Of a DNA stretch of 64,000 bases, positions 1-12,618 are shown in pieces. Within the stretch, counting starts at the first letter, position 1. Every line of letters begins with the position of its first letter. The notes beneath the pieces were generated by a model. That model did not search any database and was not told the DNA's origin. It saw only the letters and a program-made list of their open reading frames with translations. The translations under genes were made by a program, and so were the position numbers. Source of the stretch: Heterocephalus glaber (lineage: Eukaryota; Chordata; Mammalia; Rodentia; Bathyergidae); the NCBI RefSeq assembly GCF_000247695.1, contig NW_004624843.1, forward strand, positions 803,647-867,646. The letters run 5' to 3'.

Positions 1-90
1 GCATCATGTAAAGGTACAATTCCCAATGAGAAATGTAATTGTGTTGTATACCTACAATGTACCAATAAAAGAATTTAATAAAAAAAGAAT
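1..90 (+). mobile_element. L1 3' end, cut by the window edge
   Basis: The sequence matches the last part of the 3' UTR of the L1 copies at 2104, 18537 and 49460: a 'ggtacaattcccaatga' block, then 'atgtaccaataaaag' and an A-rich tail near 75-90. Only the terminal part is inside the window. It is non-coding. Confidence 0.75.
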
Positions 91-2103
91 TATCTCATAA
101 TTTTAACAATAAATTAATAAGATCTAATGTTAACATTTTCATGTGTGACTTGTGATATCTATTTCCTTTTTGTAGAATCATGCCTTATCTGAATGTCCAT
201 GTGTGTGTACCTGTGTTTGAACAGTAATAGGCAAAATATTAGTTATTACTCACAAGTGAAAAAGGTGTACCTATGAGTAAAGTGGTGAAGTCAAACACAA
301 AAATTAAACATTTAAGAAGGCATTTGCCACCCTGCTCTAGAAGAAATATACTGAGTGATTATCAGCAGTCAAGTATCCTTTAAGGCAAATCTGAAGAGAG
401 AACAAGGGACAGAAAAACTAATCTATAATGGTAAATACATAGAATACTAAAAGTTCGATTTTGACCCCAAAGAATCAAAACAGAAAATAGTTTATAGGGT
501 AGTAAATAGTTTATAGGGTAGTTAAAACTAACCCTCTGGTACTTATATAAACTTCCTCACCTATTCTAGATTCATGGTGCATAGGGTTATAATTATATAA
601 AATGGGTGATTACACACATTCAATCTTAAACTCAAATACTCATCCTAAAAGAGTGAAGCTCTTTAAGTGTGAAGCTCTCTTAAGAGTGAAGTGTATGCAT
701 TGTGACTGATAACAATGGAATTCATTTTTCTTATGGACAAGGAGTTCATTCTGACATCCAAGTCAGGCAATAGCGAAATTTTTCTTGACCATTAAATAGA
801 ATCTGGCTCCAAAATCTAACATGGCAGCAATTAACCCAAACTGCACATGGGATAGCTGACTGTTCTTAAATAAATCTTTGGCATTTTCTTTAAAAAGCAA
901 CACCTGTTTGCAAATAAAACTAGATACACACCTTGCTACAAAGCTTGGCTGTTCATCTAACTACCTTCAGTCTTCTTGTTTGGAAGGACATCATTCAAGA
1001 TGTGCAATCTTCATTGATCATGCCTTTGGATATCTGAGGGCAGCTACACCCTTACCTTTTATCTCCAAGTTCTCTTTACACCTCCTGTGTATTTATAATG
1101 AAGAACAGAAGAAAAAATTTTCCCCTTGTCATTTGACAATGATGACTATATGTTTCTTAAAGTGTGTCTTCTCCTGCTATTTTTACCTTTACTACTCTTC
1201 TGCTTGCTGAATGTATTTCCTGAGATTCAATCAACTTTCTTCTAAAAATCAGTAGCCCCTTGGAATGTATCCCTGGACTGCAGTCTTAGTAATGCTGTAA
1301 GGACTGGCATATGGAATGTTCTTGTAGGGAACTTGCCCATGGGAGAGAATCTGAGAAGTCCTGCCATACACAAATTGGATCTCACTTAGTTCTATCTGCT
1401 CTCTTTTGAGCACTTTGACCATAGAGTACTTTGTTTCTCATTTTAATTAGTTTATTTCTCCCATCTTCTCCTTTTAAATAGCAGGATTTGTGTTTCCCAG
1501 GTCACATGCTGGCAAGCACTGGTCTCCACTGATGCCAGTTCCTCAGGTTCGATGCCCAGCACACGCTTCCCCTTCTTCCAACCTCTGCTCCCCAAAGCAA
1601 AATCCAATCAACTACCTCTGCCAAAACATCCCTGCAGAATGAATATTTCTCTGGGTTTAGATGAGTCACCTTTATTCACACTTTCCTGATTTTCTGTATT
1701 CAGTCTCTCATCAAGGCTTATTTTAACTTTATACCAAATGACTCCCTGGATCACCTTTTCCTGCTCCTTCTCCTGACCCAAATTAATATTGAGCCCCATG
1801 TGACAATGAGCCTGCAGCAGCTCCCTTTGTCTGCTCCTCTCCTGAAGGCTCAGCTCCTCCAACTCTTGACTCATATTCTCACCCTAAGAAATCATACCTT
1901 CACCTACATTCCTACAGAGATGCTCTGTTCTGCAAAAGATTACCTTTAATCATTCACTCATCAAGAGGTTCTAGGGATGACCTGGGCATCTCAGGTGAAT
2001 TACTAATTTCTTGATGCTTAGCTCTTTTATTTTCTATATTTCACAAAGTATAGCCCAGTGTTGGACATGTCTATTTTCTAGAAGACAATAATTGGGTTAA
2101 AAC
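91..2103. other. Unassigned AT-rich sequence
   Basis: I see no gene and no repeat family I can name. Open frames here (such as 878-1210) show no recognisable domain and no splice context that I can support. A near-perfect 19-bp tandem duplication lies at 487-523. Confidence 0.5.
487..523. repeat. 19-bp tandem duplication
   Basis: The 18-bp string starting 'atagtttatagggtagt' occurs at 487-504 and again, with one end mismatch, at 506-523. It is a simple local duplication in unassigned sequence. Confidence 0.8.
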
Positions 2104-2905
2104 ATGCAATTGAAAACACTGAGATTCCACCTCACCCCAGAAAGAATGGCTGCTATCAAGAAATCAACCAATAACAAATGCCGGCGGGGCTGTGGGGAGA
2201 AAGGAACCCTTCTCCATTGTTGGTGGGAGTGCAGACTGGTGCAACCATGGTGGAAATCAGTATGGAGATACCTCAAAGAATTGGACCCAGCTATTCCCCT
2301 GCTGGGTCTCTTCCCAAAAGAATTAAGTGAATCATACCACAGCGATATATGTGCAACCATGTTTATAGCGGCACAGTTTGTAATAGCTAGAGCTTGGAAA
2401 CAGCCCAAGTGCCCATCAACTGGAAACTGGATAAAGAAGATGTGGATTTTTTTATAAAACAGAGTACTACTCAGCCATAAAGAACAAGAAAATAGAGACA
2501 TTTATAGCTAAATGGATGCATATTGAGGCTACACTCTTAAGTGAAATAAATAGGACACACATGTGTAAATACCAAATAGTTTCTCTAGTGTGAGAAACTG
2601 AAAGGGTAAATAAGGATTAAAATGATTAAAACAAATAATTGATAGTTTGAAATAGGAAAAGGTCCAAAGGGGTAGGGGAGGTGGGAGGGGAAGGGGAAAG
2701 GAGAGAAGGGAAAGGAAAAATTATGAGAAAAGAAAAAAATGGAAACAAAATCTATGTAAATAGGGAAGGGTGGAGGGGGTGAAGGGTGCACAGGTAATGG
2801 GGAAAAAATAAGAAGCAAGACACAGGTACAAGCACCCAATGATAAATGTAAACATATTGTATACCTAAAATGTACCAATAAAAGAATAAAATTTAAAAAA
2901 GAAAA
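2104..2905 (+). mobile_element. 5'-truncated L1: ORF2 C-terminus plus 3' UTR
   Basis: An open frame of 117 codons at 2104-2457 has the familiar L1 ORF2 C-terminal pattern: [16 protein letters not shown], then [14 protein letters not shown] and WIKKMW. This is the cysteine-containing region downstream of the reverse transcriptase. The frame stops within ORF2 and there is no ORF1, endonuclease or reverse transcriptase, so the copy is dead. From about 2640 the 3' UTR carries a G-rich polypurine tract (2655-2830), followed by 'atgtaccaataaaag' and an A-rich tail near 2880-2905. No clear target duplication was found. The reading frame opposite it (2097-2501) is a shadow. Confidence 0.9.
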
Positions 2906-3802
2906 GAAAATCAACAGGACCTGAGCATGAAACACTCTCATTTAGTATGCTTTCCTTATTTCTAGACAAGTGGGTTCCATCTCCATTATTGAGGTGCTCT
3001 GCTGGGCAAGGTCACACCAAAGAGATTAGTGATCAGTTCAAAATCAGGAAGGCTCGAGGTTTCCCACAAGAACAGCAAAACTGACAACTCAGCTGGGTTC
3101 CAAGTTCCTCAAAGGCGATAAAATGAACAACCTCTGACATGGGTAGTAAAGCTAAATCTAGAACCAGAGTCAGGAGCTCCAGGAATTAATCTGGGAGATG
3201 CAGAGGGATCCTCAAATAATTAGCACATATTTTATAGACTTTTTTGGAAGACAGCACCAGCATTGCTCCTATTGAAGTTGATCCTTGTCCTCCTTATCCA
3301 TTCCCAGGGTTCTCATTACTCCAATCCTAAATGCCTGTGTCAGACACAGGGCTCTTCCAAGTTGTGGACCTATCAGCCAGGGGAACACTAACAATGTCTA
3401 GTTTCTAAAAGACTCTTTCTTACCATTTTTCTTAAAAGGTAGCATTTGCACTCTAATAACTGCTCTATGAACAAAGTTTTGACAATAACTAAGAAACATT
3501 CCAGGTTGTTTTGAACCTTATATTGAAATACTTTGGCTTGTTTTAATTCAGAGATTATACTTTACTTAAAACCATCACGATTCTATAATTATATAGAGAA
3601 AAGGACTTTGTAATTAAAAATGACCATTTCCAGTTCAAGTTAATGATGTTCTCAGAATTTTCTCTGCCTTGTTATTCCTCCCGAGAAGTTTATTCTCCTA
3701 CTTATGTTGTGCCAGGAATTGTCCTAAATGATAAAAGCATAATATTTAATACAAAAAAGTCTCAGTCCTTAATTGACAATCCAATAAAAATGTCAAAAAA
3801 TG
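2906..3802. other. Unassigned sequence
   Basis: I recognise no gene, RNA or repeat. The short open frame at 3643-3828 runs into a SINE and is not a gene. Confidence 0.45.
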
Positions 3803-3811
3803 AAATCCAAC

Positions 3812-3995
3812 AGAGACAGGCATGGTGACACATGCCTGCAATGCTAGCTGTTCAGGAGGGCAGAGGGAGGAAAACACCAAGCTGGAGGATGGCATGGGCA
3901 ACTTAGCAAGACCCTGTTCCAAAATAAAATATAAAGGGCTGAAGATGGAGCTGTGGTGGAATGTTCCTGGGTTAAACTCCCAGTACCTTAAAAGA
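3812..3995 (+). mobile_element. Dimeric B1-ID SINE
   Basis: The left half is B1-like (7SL-derived): 'ggcatggtgacacatgcctgcaatg', then 'gcaacttagcaagaccctg' and an A-rich linker. The right half is ID-like: 'gggctgaagatggagctgtgg' through 'gggttaaactcccagtacc', with an A-rich tail. A degenerate target duplication may be 'aaatccaaca' at 3803-3812 against 'aaatcacaaca' at 3996-4006. The copy is diverged, so it is old. Confidence 0.8.
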
Positions 3996-4010
3996 AAATC
4001 ACAACAAAGT

Positions 4011-5085
4011 ACAGGTCAATCCACCTAGCAGTGCAGATACTCCACCATTTCTGATCTATAGAAACTGAAATTCCATGGCTTAACCAAGTGAAAATGTTTG
4101 TTTAAATCTTTAATAAAAGTGTACAAAATGTCCTGAGTCCTGTAAGGACTGGGGTGACTGATTGCTTTTGGAGGAAAACAGAGAGAGTTTGGAAACCTTC
4201 TTCTAAGGCAACATGAAAAAGAATGAGGATTATCAAGAGCAAAAGGCCGGATATGGTAAAAACCACAACATTTACATCGGGCTGGCTGGACTTCTGGAGG
4301 TGAACAGGAAGGTAGTAAGAGATGCAGCTGAGGAGCTGAGCGAAAGACAGGGTTTTGAGAGTACTGTCCACCATGAAAAGGAGTTTTCACTTTGATCCAA
4401 CCAGAAGTAGAACTTATTGAAGGATATGAGCAGATGATTAACATTAGCAAGTATGTTTTCAAGAGATTCTTGTGAAATCATATGCTGCATTACAGGTGAT
4501 TAGAAATAGAGCGAGGAGACTCTAATCAGGAAAAGCAAAATTAGGATCTTAATTGGGAAAAGAAAAACAATGATCTAAATGAGGGCAGTGAAAGTTGGTC
4601 TAAGGAAGAGGGCAGTTGCTCAAGTAGGATTTAAGAAAAAGGAACAAACACCAGTATTTACTGCCTGATGAGAGGTGAGAGAAGCGGAAAGAGGACTGCA
4701 GAAAGAAAAGAAAAGAGTCAACGATGAATCCAGGCAGGATCAGCTGCAGGGTGTGGAGGACACAGGCAAAATGAAATTATTTGGAAATGATTAAGAATTC
4801 CAAGCTGGTGACAGGTGTGTATCCAGCGAACCTCAGAACCCATACAACCACACAGGTCACATGGCCGTGAGGCTGGCCCTGATCCAGATCCCAAGGAAAG
4901 CAGAGGGGTGGAGAGTGGGCCCATTATGTATGATCCGTCAGACCCAGGAAATAGGAGACAGGTTAGATATAGAAGAAATAAAGTGAGATTTGGTTGCACG
5001 TGTAGATTTTGATGTTCTCGTGATACAGTTCAGTAGAAAGTATAAGCAACAATTAAGGCAAGGACATTGGAATCAGTCTTGGTTC
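4011..5085. other. Unassigned sequence
   Basis: Several overlapping open frames of 60-145 codons lie on both strands (4025-4462, 4102-4374, 4213-4395, 4815-5012). None shows a recognisable domain, and overlap on both strands argues for chance. The A-rich reverse strand looks like worn repeat sequence, but I cannot assign a family. Confidence 0.4.
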
Positions 5086-5127
5086 AGGTCACAGATGTTC
5101 TACTTGAGGTCACAGATGTTCTACTTG
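5086..5127. repeat. Exact 21-bp tandem duplication
   Basis: The 21-bp unit starting 'aggtcacagatgttctac' occurs exactly at 5086-5106 and 5107-5127. It lies at the left part of a MIR element and looks like a slippage or repair duplication after MIR insertion. Confidence 0.9.
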
Positions 5128-5300
5128 TAAGCCATGAGATCTTTGGCAAGTTACCCAAATTTAATGTGCTTTGGTTTCCTCTTCTACAAACTGCACAGGT
5201 TTAAAGGGATCAAAAGAAGTCATGTTTTAAAGTTCTTAGTCTAGTAGCTAGTACATGTGTTATGTAAGCTATTAATAAATAACATCCATTATTGTTATGG
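5090..5300 (+). mobile_element. MIR SINE
   Basis: It follows the MIR consensus order: 'gatctttggcaagttaccc', 'ttggtttcctcttctacaaac', an 'aagttcttagtctagtagctagtac' block and a final 'taataaat'. Old core-SINE relic, non-coding. Confidence 0.8.
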
Positions 5301-6430
5301 ACAGAGATTGTTGAATGTATAACTCTGAAGCAATAAACTAAAGTTGAAGAATTATCAGCACACAGGTGAGTGATTCAAAATGAATCACTTATATTACAGG
5401 TGGTGATATAAAGTAGATAGCAAGGAGAATAGAGACCCAAGGCAAAGCTATTATAACTGAAGAATAGTGACATTTGTTGGGAAGGGGAGAAAGGGAGATA
5501 GAATGAACTCTGGCCCTTGCACAAGGAAAATCATACACAAAGAAATGAATTGCTAATGGTGGAATCTTACAATAGAAGGAGGTCTAAAACAGGCTTGTAA
5601 GATCGTAATTATAGACAGAATCTCTCCGCCAGGCAGTTTACTCCATCAATAGATCTCGCAAGTCCTGCTTCCTAGATATACACTATAAAACTTCCAGATG
5701 TTTCTCTTTCACAGGGTCACTCCTGTACAGTTTTCCAGCATATTTACAAAATTATAAAAATCTGACTCTGTTTCTAAGACAAAATGGTACCTGATTAGTT
5801 TTACTGCACTCCACAACCCCAATGGCTTAGAGAAAGTTGTCCACTTTCCATTTCATCAAGAGTGTGAAGCAGTGAGTCTTCTCTATTGCATTCAACAAAT
5901 ATCCCTGTTTAAAGGTTGGCTCCTGTATTGACAGTCTAACTTATAATGTAATCTTTAAAATGTAAGATATATTTTAATATGTTTTGCTGAATCCCATTAG
6001 GAGCTTGTGAATATATTCATTTTTCCAAAGTAGAGAAAATGGAACAAAGATGCTCAGATACTCTGCTAACCCTTTTAAGTTTATTTAAGAACATAACTTG
6101 AGACTTCATTCTGTAACTGAAATACCCTTTCTGCTTGAGTTCTTTGATTATTCAGGTCCATGATCTTCTGTGCCCTTTAGTGATTCAGCATCTGGTTTCA
6201 GGTTATGTGATTTTTTTCCATGAATAATATAAAATTTTAGTTAGGTATCAGTTCACAAAGTTCATAAACTTAATGGGAAAAGTTTGATAGGATTTGAGTA
6301 GTATTTTCCACCCAATGACTACAACACCCAGTTGCTGAGTAGAGTATGAACAAAAATAATATGCTAATTGAAAGCATATTGCTGGATCATTAATACAACA
6401 TAGAAACAGATGTTTTAATTGATTTTATTG
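5301..6430. other. Unassigned AT-rich sequence
   Basis: No gene, RNA or nameable repeat is visible. Confidence 0.45.
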
Positions 6431-6734
6431 ACAGCAATTCAAACCCACAACTAATGCTCTCTCCCATTCACCTCATCTCAGCACATGATTTTACCAAGGC
6501 AACAAATACCTAGAATGAGCTCCTTCAATTTCTCTGCCCCTACTTCTACAGAATCTGAGAGTCATTCATTTCTCATACCTTCTCCTGCCTCAATTTTGCC
6601 TTGTCAATGAGGATGACCTGAACAATTTTATCTGAAAATTACAGTGATACCTCCACCATCCTCTATTACTGATGCTTTCTCTCCATTTATCCTGCCTTCT
6701 TTTTCTCTCCGGGCCTTATCATTCTGTAACATGC

Positions 6735-6845
6735 TCCACACTTGATTTGTTCCTTGCCTCCACTAGTAAAATGTTACGTTCATTACTGAGTTCTTAGCAC
6801 CTAGAACAGTTCTGGGCACAAAGTTGGTACTCAATAAATGAATGT
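6735..6845 (+). mobile_element. Old LINE 3' end (L2/MIR-type)
   Basis: The block 'gttcttagcacctagaacag', then 'tctgggcacaaagttggtac' and 'tcaataaatgaatg' is the typical 3' end shared by L2 and MIR elements. The T/C-rich sequence from about 6430 may be the upstream part of the same element. Confidence 0.6.
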
Positions 6846-7747
6846 CTGGCTTTCAAAATCAGAGAAAAATATGCACTTAATATTTCTCAAGGCCCGATTC
6901 ATGCCACGGATCAGTTTTTCTTTCAGTTTCTTTCAGTCGTAATCTCCATTCCTTCCCCTCTTCAGTAGAGCTTCTCTCTAGCCATAAATATACATATGGG
7001 TCTTTCTCTGCCTTTCTCTCCCTACTTGTTCAGGTTAAATTCGATGGTCCATCATCATGAGCTAGTGATGCCTGCAACTCCCTGCCATAGCTCTCTATCT
7101 ATTGCCAAAATATATCCAAAACCTTGAATTAGTCCAACAATTTTCCTTTTCCAACATTCCCATTCTTGAAGCAGACCTCTGCTGAAGAAAATCATACATG
7201 TGATTGGATTGGCATCAAGTTCCTGATGTTCCATAGCAAAGAAATAATCAGCATCATAACAAGCTTAAGGTTCTCTTTCCCTCCCTCAAAAAAAAAAAAA
7301 GGTTATTTCAGTTTTTGCTATCATTTGTCTTGGTTCTCACTTATCTCATAATATTCAATTGTGAATTCACCTCATGCCATTGGTCAAGTTTCTCATTTCC
7401 CCGAAGCCATTCTGCAATTTACTGATCACATCGGTGGTCCCAATTCTTTGCCAGTCCCAACATCCACATTCTTTATCATGCACTTTTGTGTGCCTTATTT
7501 TCAGATTCTAACCTCGACCACGGGAATTGTTTGGTTAACGAGATATTACCTAATAGGGTAGTATTAAAATGTTTATGTGATGGGAATCTTGCTTTTATCA
7601 TTTGCCACCAACATGAGAAAATCCCTGAACTAATCTGCTGGAGAAGAGATACTGCGACCGACCTGCCTCTAACATTCCACTGAAGAATCAGCCAACCAAT
7701 GGACTTGTGAGTGAGTCCAGCTGAGAGCAGAAAGAACACCCTGGGGA
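6846..7747. other. Unassigned sequence
   Basis: No gene is visible. It contains an A12 run near 7290. The short open frames between 7166 and 7739 overlap on both strands with no domain. Confidence 0.4.
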
Positions 7748-8520
7748 ATGAGCCCAGTCTGCAACTGCTCCCATCTTACATTTCTCCCTTCCTGGGCCAA
7801 AGACAAAGTATCATCCCAGGATATCATTTTTCCTGTCCTCTCTCAACAAGGACTTTGCTCCTTTCACTGTTTGCTCTTTCCTGAAACAGTGACCTTCTTT
7901 TTACTTGATTGTCAGAATTTAAACAAATATATTCTGCTTTCTTCTGTATTTAAAAAAATGCCCTTGGAAAAACACACCTGCACATGCCAACTCCTTTCTC
8001 AGCTCCTTCTAGGTCCATGTATCTCCTTTTCTATTCAGTCTTCACTTTCCACCAAACAGATTTCACCCTCATTGCTCTATTCTTCTGAAACTGTGGTTGT
8101 TAATGTCCCTTTAATTATGTCCTGCCAAAATCAATGAACATTTATCTGTCCTCCTCTTAAATTCCGAGAAGATCTGGAAAGCACTCCCTTCTTCCTAGAA
8201 TACTTTTTTCTCTTTGACTCTTCTCTTACTTCCTAGTTGCCAACTACATTCATTCCCTTTTGCCAACACTCTTCTTCCTCCCAAATTTGAAAGCTTATAA
8301 TTAGGTCCCTGCTCGAATTTCCATGGCTTTAAACCATGCACTTGTGATAATAATCCCCAAGTTCATATCCCTACCGTAAACTCCACAGAAGTGTAGTCTT
8401 TTAACTTCGAGTGTTTAGTACATATGCCCACTTGAACATCTCAAAGACATTTCAAACTTAACTCTTGATTTCCACCTGAAATTGTCACCCCACTCTATCT
8501 ACTATTAAAAAATGCAAAAG
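7748..8520 (+). mobile_element. Probable old LINE (L1M- or L2/L3-type), worn
   Basis: The C/T-rich sequence ends in a run ('cacttgaacatctcaaagac', then 'tttcaaacttaactcttg') that matches a pattern I know from an old mammalian LINE. A related run occurs at the right edge of the window (63900-63998). The 129-codon frame at 7748-8137 shows no domain. The family assignment is uncertain. Confidence 0.4.
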
Positions 8521-8670
8521 TACACATTTCATTGACTGGTTGGAGGAAGTGGTAGAAGAAACCAATGATCTCTCTCTCTTACTGTACATCTGTCTAATCC
8601 ATCACAAAGCACTATACTTTCTGTGTACAAAATGCAACTCAAATCTTTTAATTTTTCAATGGTTATCAGC

Positions 8671-9010
8671 TACATTGGTCAGCTTTATCATTGCTGGTTC
8701 AAAATGCCCAACACCCACAATTTAAAGGAAGAGAGAATTCATGTGGCTCATGTTGTCAGAGGTTTAGTCCACAGTCAGCTGGCTCCAGGACAGAACATCA
8801 TGGCCAAAGATCATGGAGCAAAGCTGCTCACTTCATGGTATCTAGGAAGCAAAAGAGGGGAATGGTTCCCCTGATGAAAGGGCCAGGAATCAGATATAGT
8901 ACCTAAGGTTGCATCTCCTTGACCCACTTAGACACACCAAGAAGTATGCTTTACCAATCCCTAGGTGGCTCACAAGCCAGGCAATTTTATAAACCAGTTT
9001 ACCTCTCACA
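8671..9010 (-). mobile_element. MaLR (ORR1-like) LTR, 3' LTR of a remnant
   Basis: Read on the minus strand it follows the same order as the LTR at 27500-27934: start 'tgtgagaggtaaac', the 'cctagggattgg' block and the end 'cctttaaattgtgggtgttg'. It ends at 'ctctcaca' on the plus strand. It directly adjoins MaLR-like internal sequence to its right, so on the minus strand it is the 3' LTR. Short open frames at 8540-8906 are shadows. Confidence 0.75.
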
Positions 9011-10500
9011 TTCTACCCATTATCAACTTGACACTCAAGCATATCCATTTAAACTATACTTAATCTCCCAATAAACACAGTCATAATTTTGCCTAACATG
9101 ATGTAACTATTTTTCATACAACCAAAGATGCAATAATCACTTCTCCAAAGTCTCAACAGTTTCAACATTGTTTAAAATTTCAAATCTAAAGTCTCCTCTG
9201 AGATTTAAAGCAAACTCTTAGCTGTAAACTTCTGAAAAATTCAAAGAATAAGTTATATAATTCCAATATACTATGGTACAAAGTAAACATTCCCATTCCA
9301 AAATGGAGGAATAGAGATAGAATAGAACAAAGCAAGACCAATGCTCAGCAGGGCAAACATTAACTCCTATGGCAACATGTACAGCATCCAGGGCACATGG
9401 TAGTGAGAGTGCAGCCCTACCCCTAAGGTCTTCCCTGTTTCAATCCACATGACATTTCTTTGGGGCAGACTCTAATCATTACTCGCAGTTTTTCTTGGCA
9501 GATATTCCACAAACTTGTCATCCACAACTTCCAGGAGTCTCCACTCTGCACCTTCAACTTCATTCCTACAGCTGCATCTCTCAGGGGCTCATTTCCTGGA
9601 CTTCCAGGATTTCTTTGGAAATCTAAGTGGAACCATCCTGCAACTCTTATATTCTGCATGCCTGAAAAGATAAAAAAAAAAATGATGTTAAGGTCTGCTG
9701 TTAATTTGAGCAGTAGTCAGGCCTCCTTGGGCCATGGCAACAACTGCTTCTGAATGTCTAGAAGGCTGAGCAGAGTGAAATGAATCCTGGGGAGCCAATT
9801 CACTAGGTGACCCTTCTCTAGCAGGAGTTCCAGGGACTTTCTTCTCAAATGAAAGTTTGACACTTTTGCACCCTTGAATCTGTAATGGGTGAGGTCTTGC
9901 TGATTTTTGAGATTCCCTCAAGATGACTTTCTTCTTATTCCATTCAAAGCATTTGATTTCTTTTGATACTAATCTCTTCAGTTCCTATATCTCCTTTGGC
10001 CCCAATCTGGATAAAAATTTGAGTGACACAAATTTTTCTGCTCTAATTTTTGCTTTCCATTCTCAATATAAATCTGGCTAAAAGCAGTCATCACCCATGC
10101 CACAACCTGAATGTTGGGCTGCTTTGAAATTGCCTCTAGTCGATCATTCAGTCCACCACCCTTAAACTCAATCTCCCACAAAGTCTCAGGACATGGGAAA
10201 AATATGGACTCTTTTTGTCAGAGTGTAACATGAATGCCCTCTATTCTAATTCCCGTGACTCCTTATTCCAATCTGAAACCTCATGAGGCTGCTCTTTACT
10301 GTTTACATTCTTATCAGGTTTCTAGTCTTCTAAGATCTGAGCAGAACGACCCATCAAGCTATGCTTAAACCATTCTCAGTCTTTTCTAGCACCCATCTCC
10401 AAACCTTTCCAAAATCCCCCTGCAACCCATTTCCAAAGGCTTCTGAACCACATGCTCAGGTTTAGTCACAGCAACAAAGTTGTGACAACTAGAGATTGTT
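9011..10500 (-). mobile_element. MaLR endogenous retrovirus internal region, degraded
   Basis: Several blocks follow the known order of MaLR internal sequence read in reverse: 'ccaaaatggagg' with 'agcagggcaaacattaact' (9298-9372), 'cttccaggatttctttgg' (9602-9620), 'ttgggccatggcaac' (9727), 'gtaatgggtgaggtcttgctg' (9883) and the final 'aacctttccaaaatccccc' region (10403). MaLR elements are non-autonomous and no intact retroviral gene is visible. A 5' LTR expected near 10500 is not recognisable, so the provirus is broken. Open frames at 9423-10181 are chance. Confidence 0.65.
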
Positions 10501-11239
10501 AGGCACCTCCGTTACTGCAACAATTTTCTTAAAGGGGGAGATGAGAAGTATGACTTCGTAAGTTCTACTTGGATCCTCCTAAATTCTAGTATCACTTCTG
10601 TTTGTCTAACATAATAGTGAACACAGAACCCTGATTTTGCCCACCACCTATGTTACACTTGCTGTTTCTGGCACTGTATAGTATTAGCTAAGACCCTAGA
10701 ACCCTGTCTATGGGTGGTCAATGAAGTAATATCTCCAAGAAGACCATAAAACTAATTTTTTTCATAAAACTAATTTTAGAGAATTAGAATAGTTACCATA
10801 TTTGCTAGTTGCCTTCATTCTGTCTTCAGGAAATAACATAACAGAAACTTAAAGCACCAAAGAAATACAAGCTGTAAACTAAAAGGAATTTCACTTGAAG
10901 TCCAATGATGTTAAGTAAGAAGCAGCTAATGTTTCAGGGAGCCCCTTAACCTGTCCAGTTGAAGATCAGTCTAAGATGCCAGAAAAAATACCCTGAAACA
11001 ATCTTCTGCCTGAATCTTAACAGTAACATGTAAACCTTCTTGCACATTTCTACCCTTTTCCTGTTATCCTGTCCTACCTAATAATCCCAACATCCATTCC
11101 CAACTGTTAGTCTACCAATCTTCAAACCATTAAAGACTGTATCTTTTAATTCTTTTCCACACTCAATCAAGAGGTCATTGCATCAAAAGGGTTCAATCTT
11201 TTATATCTCTTCTACCCATCCTCTTCCAAATCCCTCTTC
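10501..11239. other. Unassigned sequence
   Basis: No gene or nameable repeat is visible. The missing 5' LTR of the MaLR remnant would have been expected here but is not recognisable. Confidence 0.4.
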
Positions 11240-11720
11240 AAAACTCACCTGGATTAGTACAGAAAGTTTATCTCCACTCCTGCCTCCAAGATAAGCAATT
11301 TTCCTTTACTGTACAACCACAGTGATATTTTCAAATTATAAATCTGATAATGTAACTGCTATAAATCCTTCAGTGGCTCCCTACAGATTTCAAGTTCTAA
11401 CAGCATAAGAGCTCAAGGCAATGAATGGTCTCTGCTAACTTTACATTCATATGAATCCCTCACTCAAGGCATACTACACACTTCAGTCTTTCAAACACAA
11501 CATGACAGTTCTTCCCTTTATTCCACTGTACATGCTAAACCCTAGACAAGACATCCTACCACTTCACCACTGTTGTGCTGAGTCTCTCTTTTTTCTCAGA
11601 TGAAGTCTTACTTCTCAGAAGCCTGGCTTGAACACTCCTCTTTCCTATAATAGCAATCACCTATCATCATACCTAACCCATCATATGTTATAAGAAATAT
11701 TACAAGTCTTTCTGCAATCA
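11240..11720 (+). mobile_element. L2 LINE fragment
   Basis: The L2 3' region is seen in order: 'aaatccttcagtggctccctac' (11364), 'actttacattcatatgaatccctcact' (about 11440), 'cagtctttcaaacacaac' (11483), and 'atgaagtcttacttctcagaagcctgg' (about 11600). This is an old, dead copy with no usable reading frame. Confidence 0.7.
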
Positions 11721-12618
11721 AACTTTAGCATCTTCATGTCACAACACTTATGAAAAAGGGCCAAGCAAACTCTAGGCTAAATAAATATTCGAGAGACTCT
11801 GAAGTGTAACCACAATCCTTTTTGCTGAAATTGTCAATGGTAAATCTTTCAAAAATTCTAAAGTTATCAAGAACATAATATTAAGATGCTTGGAGAAATA
11901 GAAATGGATCAAATTGATTACATATTTGAGCTGAGGGGAAAAGTCAAAATATTTACTATAATCCAGTTGCTTTAAAAAATCCAATTCGGTAATTATTCAC
12001 TGATCTTTACCTGTGTCCAAGTTTTCTTAAATCATTCCATCATAACTTGGCTATAGGGCTTTCATTGACTTCCACTATCGACAACAGCAGTAACAACAAA
12101 TTTGTGCACATTTTAAGTGTCATAGAATCGGGATGCTAATCTCTTGTTTCATAGAAGTTCCTTCACATATTACAAATATTTAACCTTAAGCTATCTTACC
12201 GAATCTGTAAAATCACCTGGTGAACAATAGATCATGATTGCTATTTCATTGATGAAGACACCAAAACCAGAGATCAGATTTTCACAAAATGAAGTACCTA
12301 TTAAATGGAAAGTGCTGCTAATCATGTTCATCTCCTTTACTTTTCTATTGATCATGTTTCCATATAATTCTTCGTCTGTTATTAGGTTTTCCTCAAATAT
12401 ACAGCTCATTTAATTAAAATAAATTGATCTAAAAATCCTTAAAATGAAGTCTTACAAAGTAAATGTTAACTACCATTATGTAATCTCAAAAATTAATGAT
12501 TCTATAGAAATAAGGACCTATGAAATTAAGTTGCATCACACACACCAAAAAGTGTAATTATGGAGTAAAGTTTTTTCCACCTAACTAAAGCCACTTAACT
12601 ATACATACTGAACTGAGT
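11721..12618. other. Unassigned AT-rich sequence
   Basis: I see no gene or nameable repeat. The reverse-strand frames at 11772-11984 and 12191-12409 show no domain. Confidence 0.45.

Noticed and set aside
4025..4462. 145-codon minus-strand frame overlapping other frames
   Set aside because: Three other frames cover the same bases in different phases on both strands, and no domain is visible.
5086..5127. A CRISPR-like or regulatory direct repeat
   Set aside because: It is a single 21-bp tandem duplication in a MIR relic of a mammalian genome, best explained by slippage or repair.
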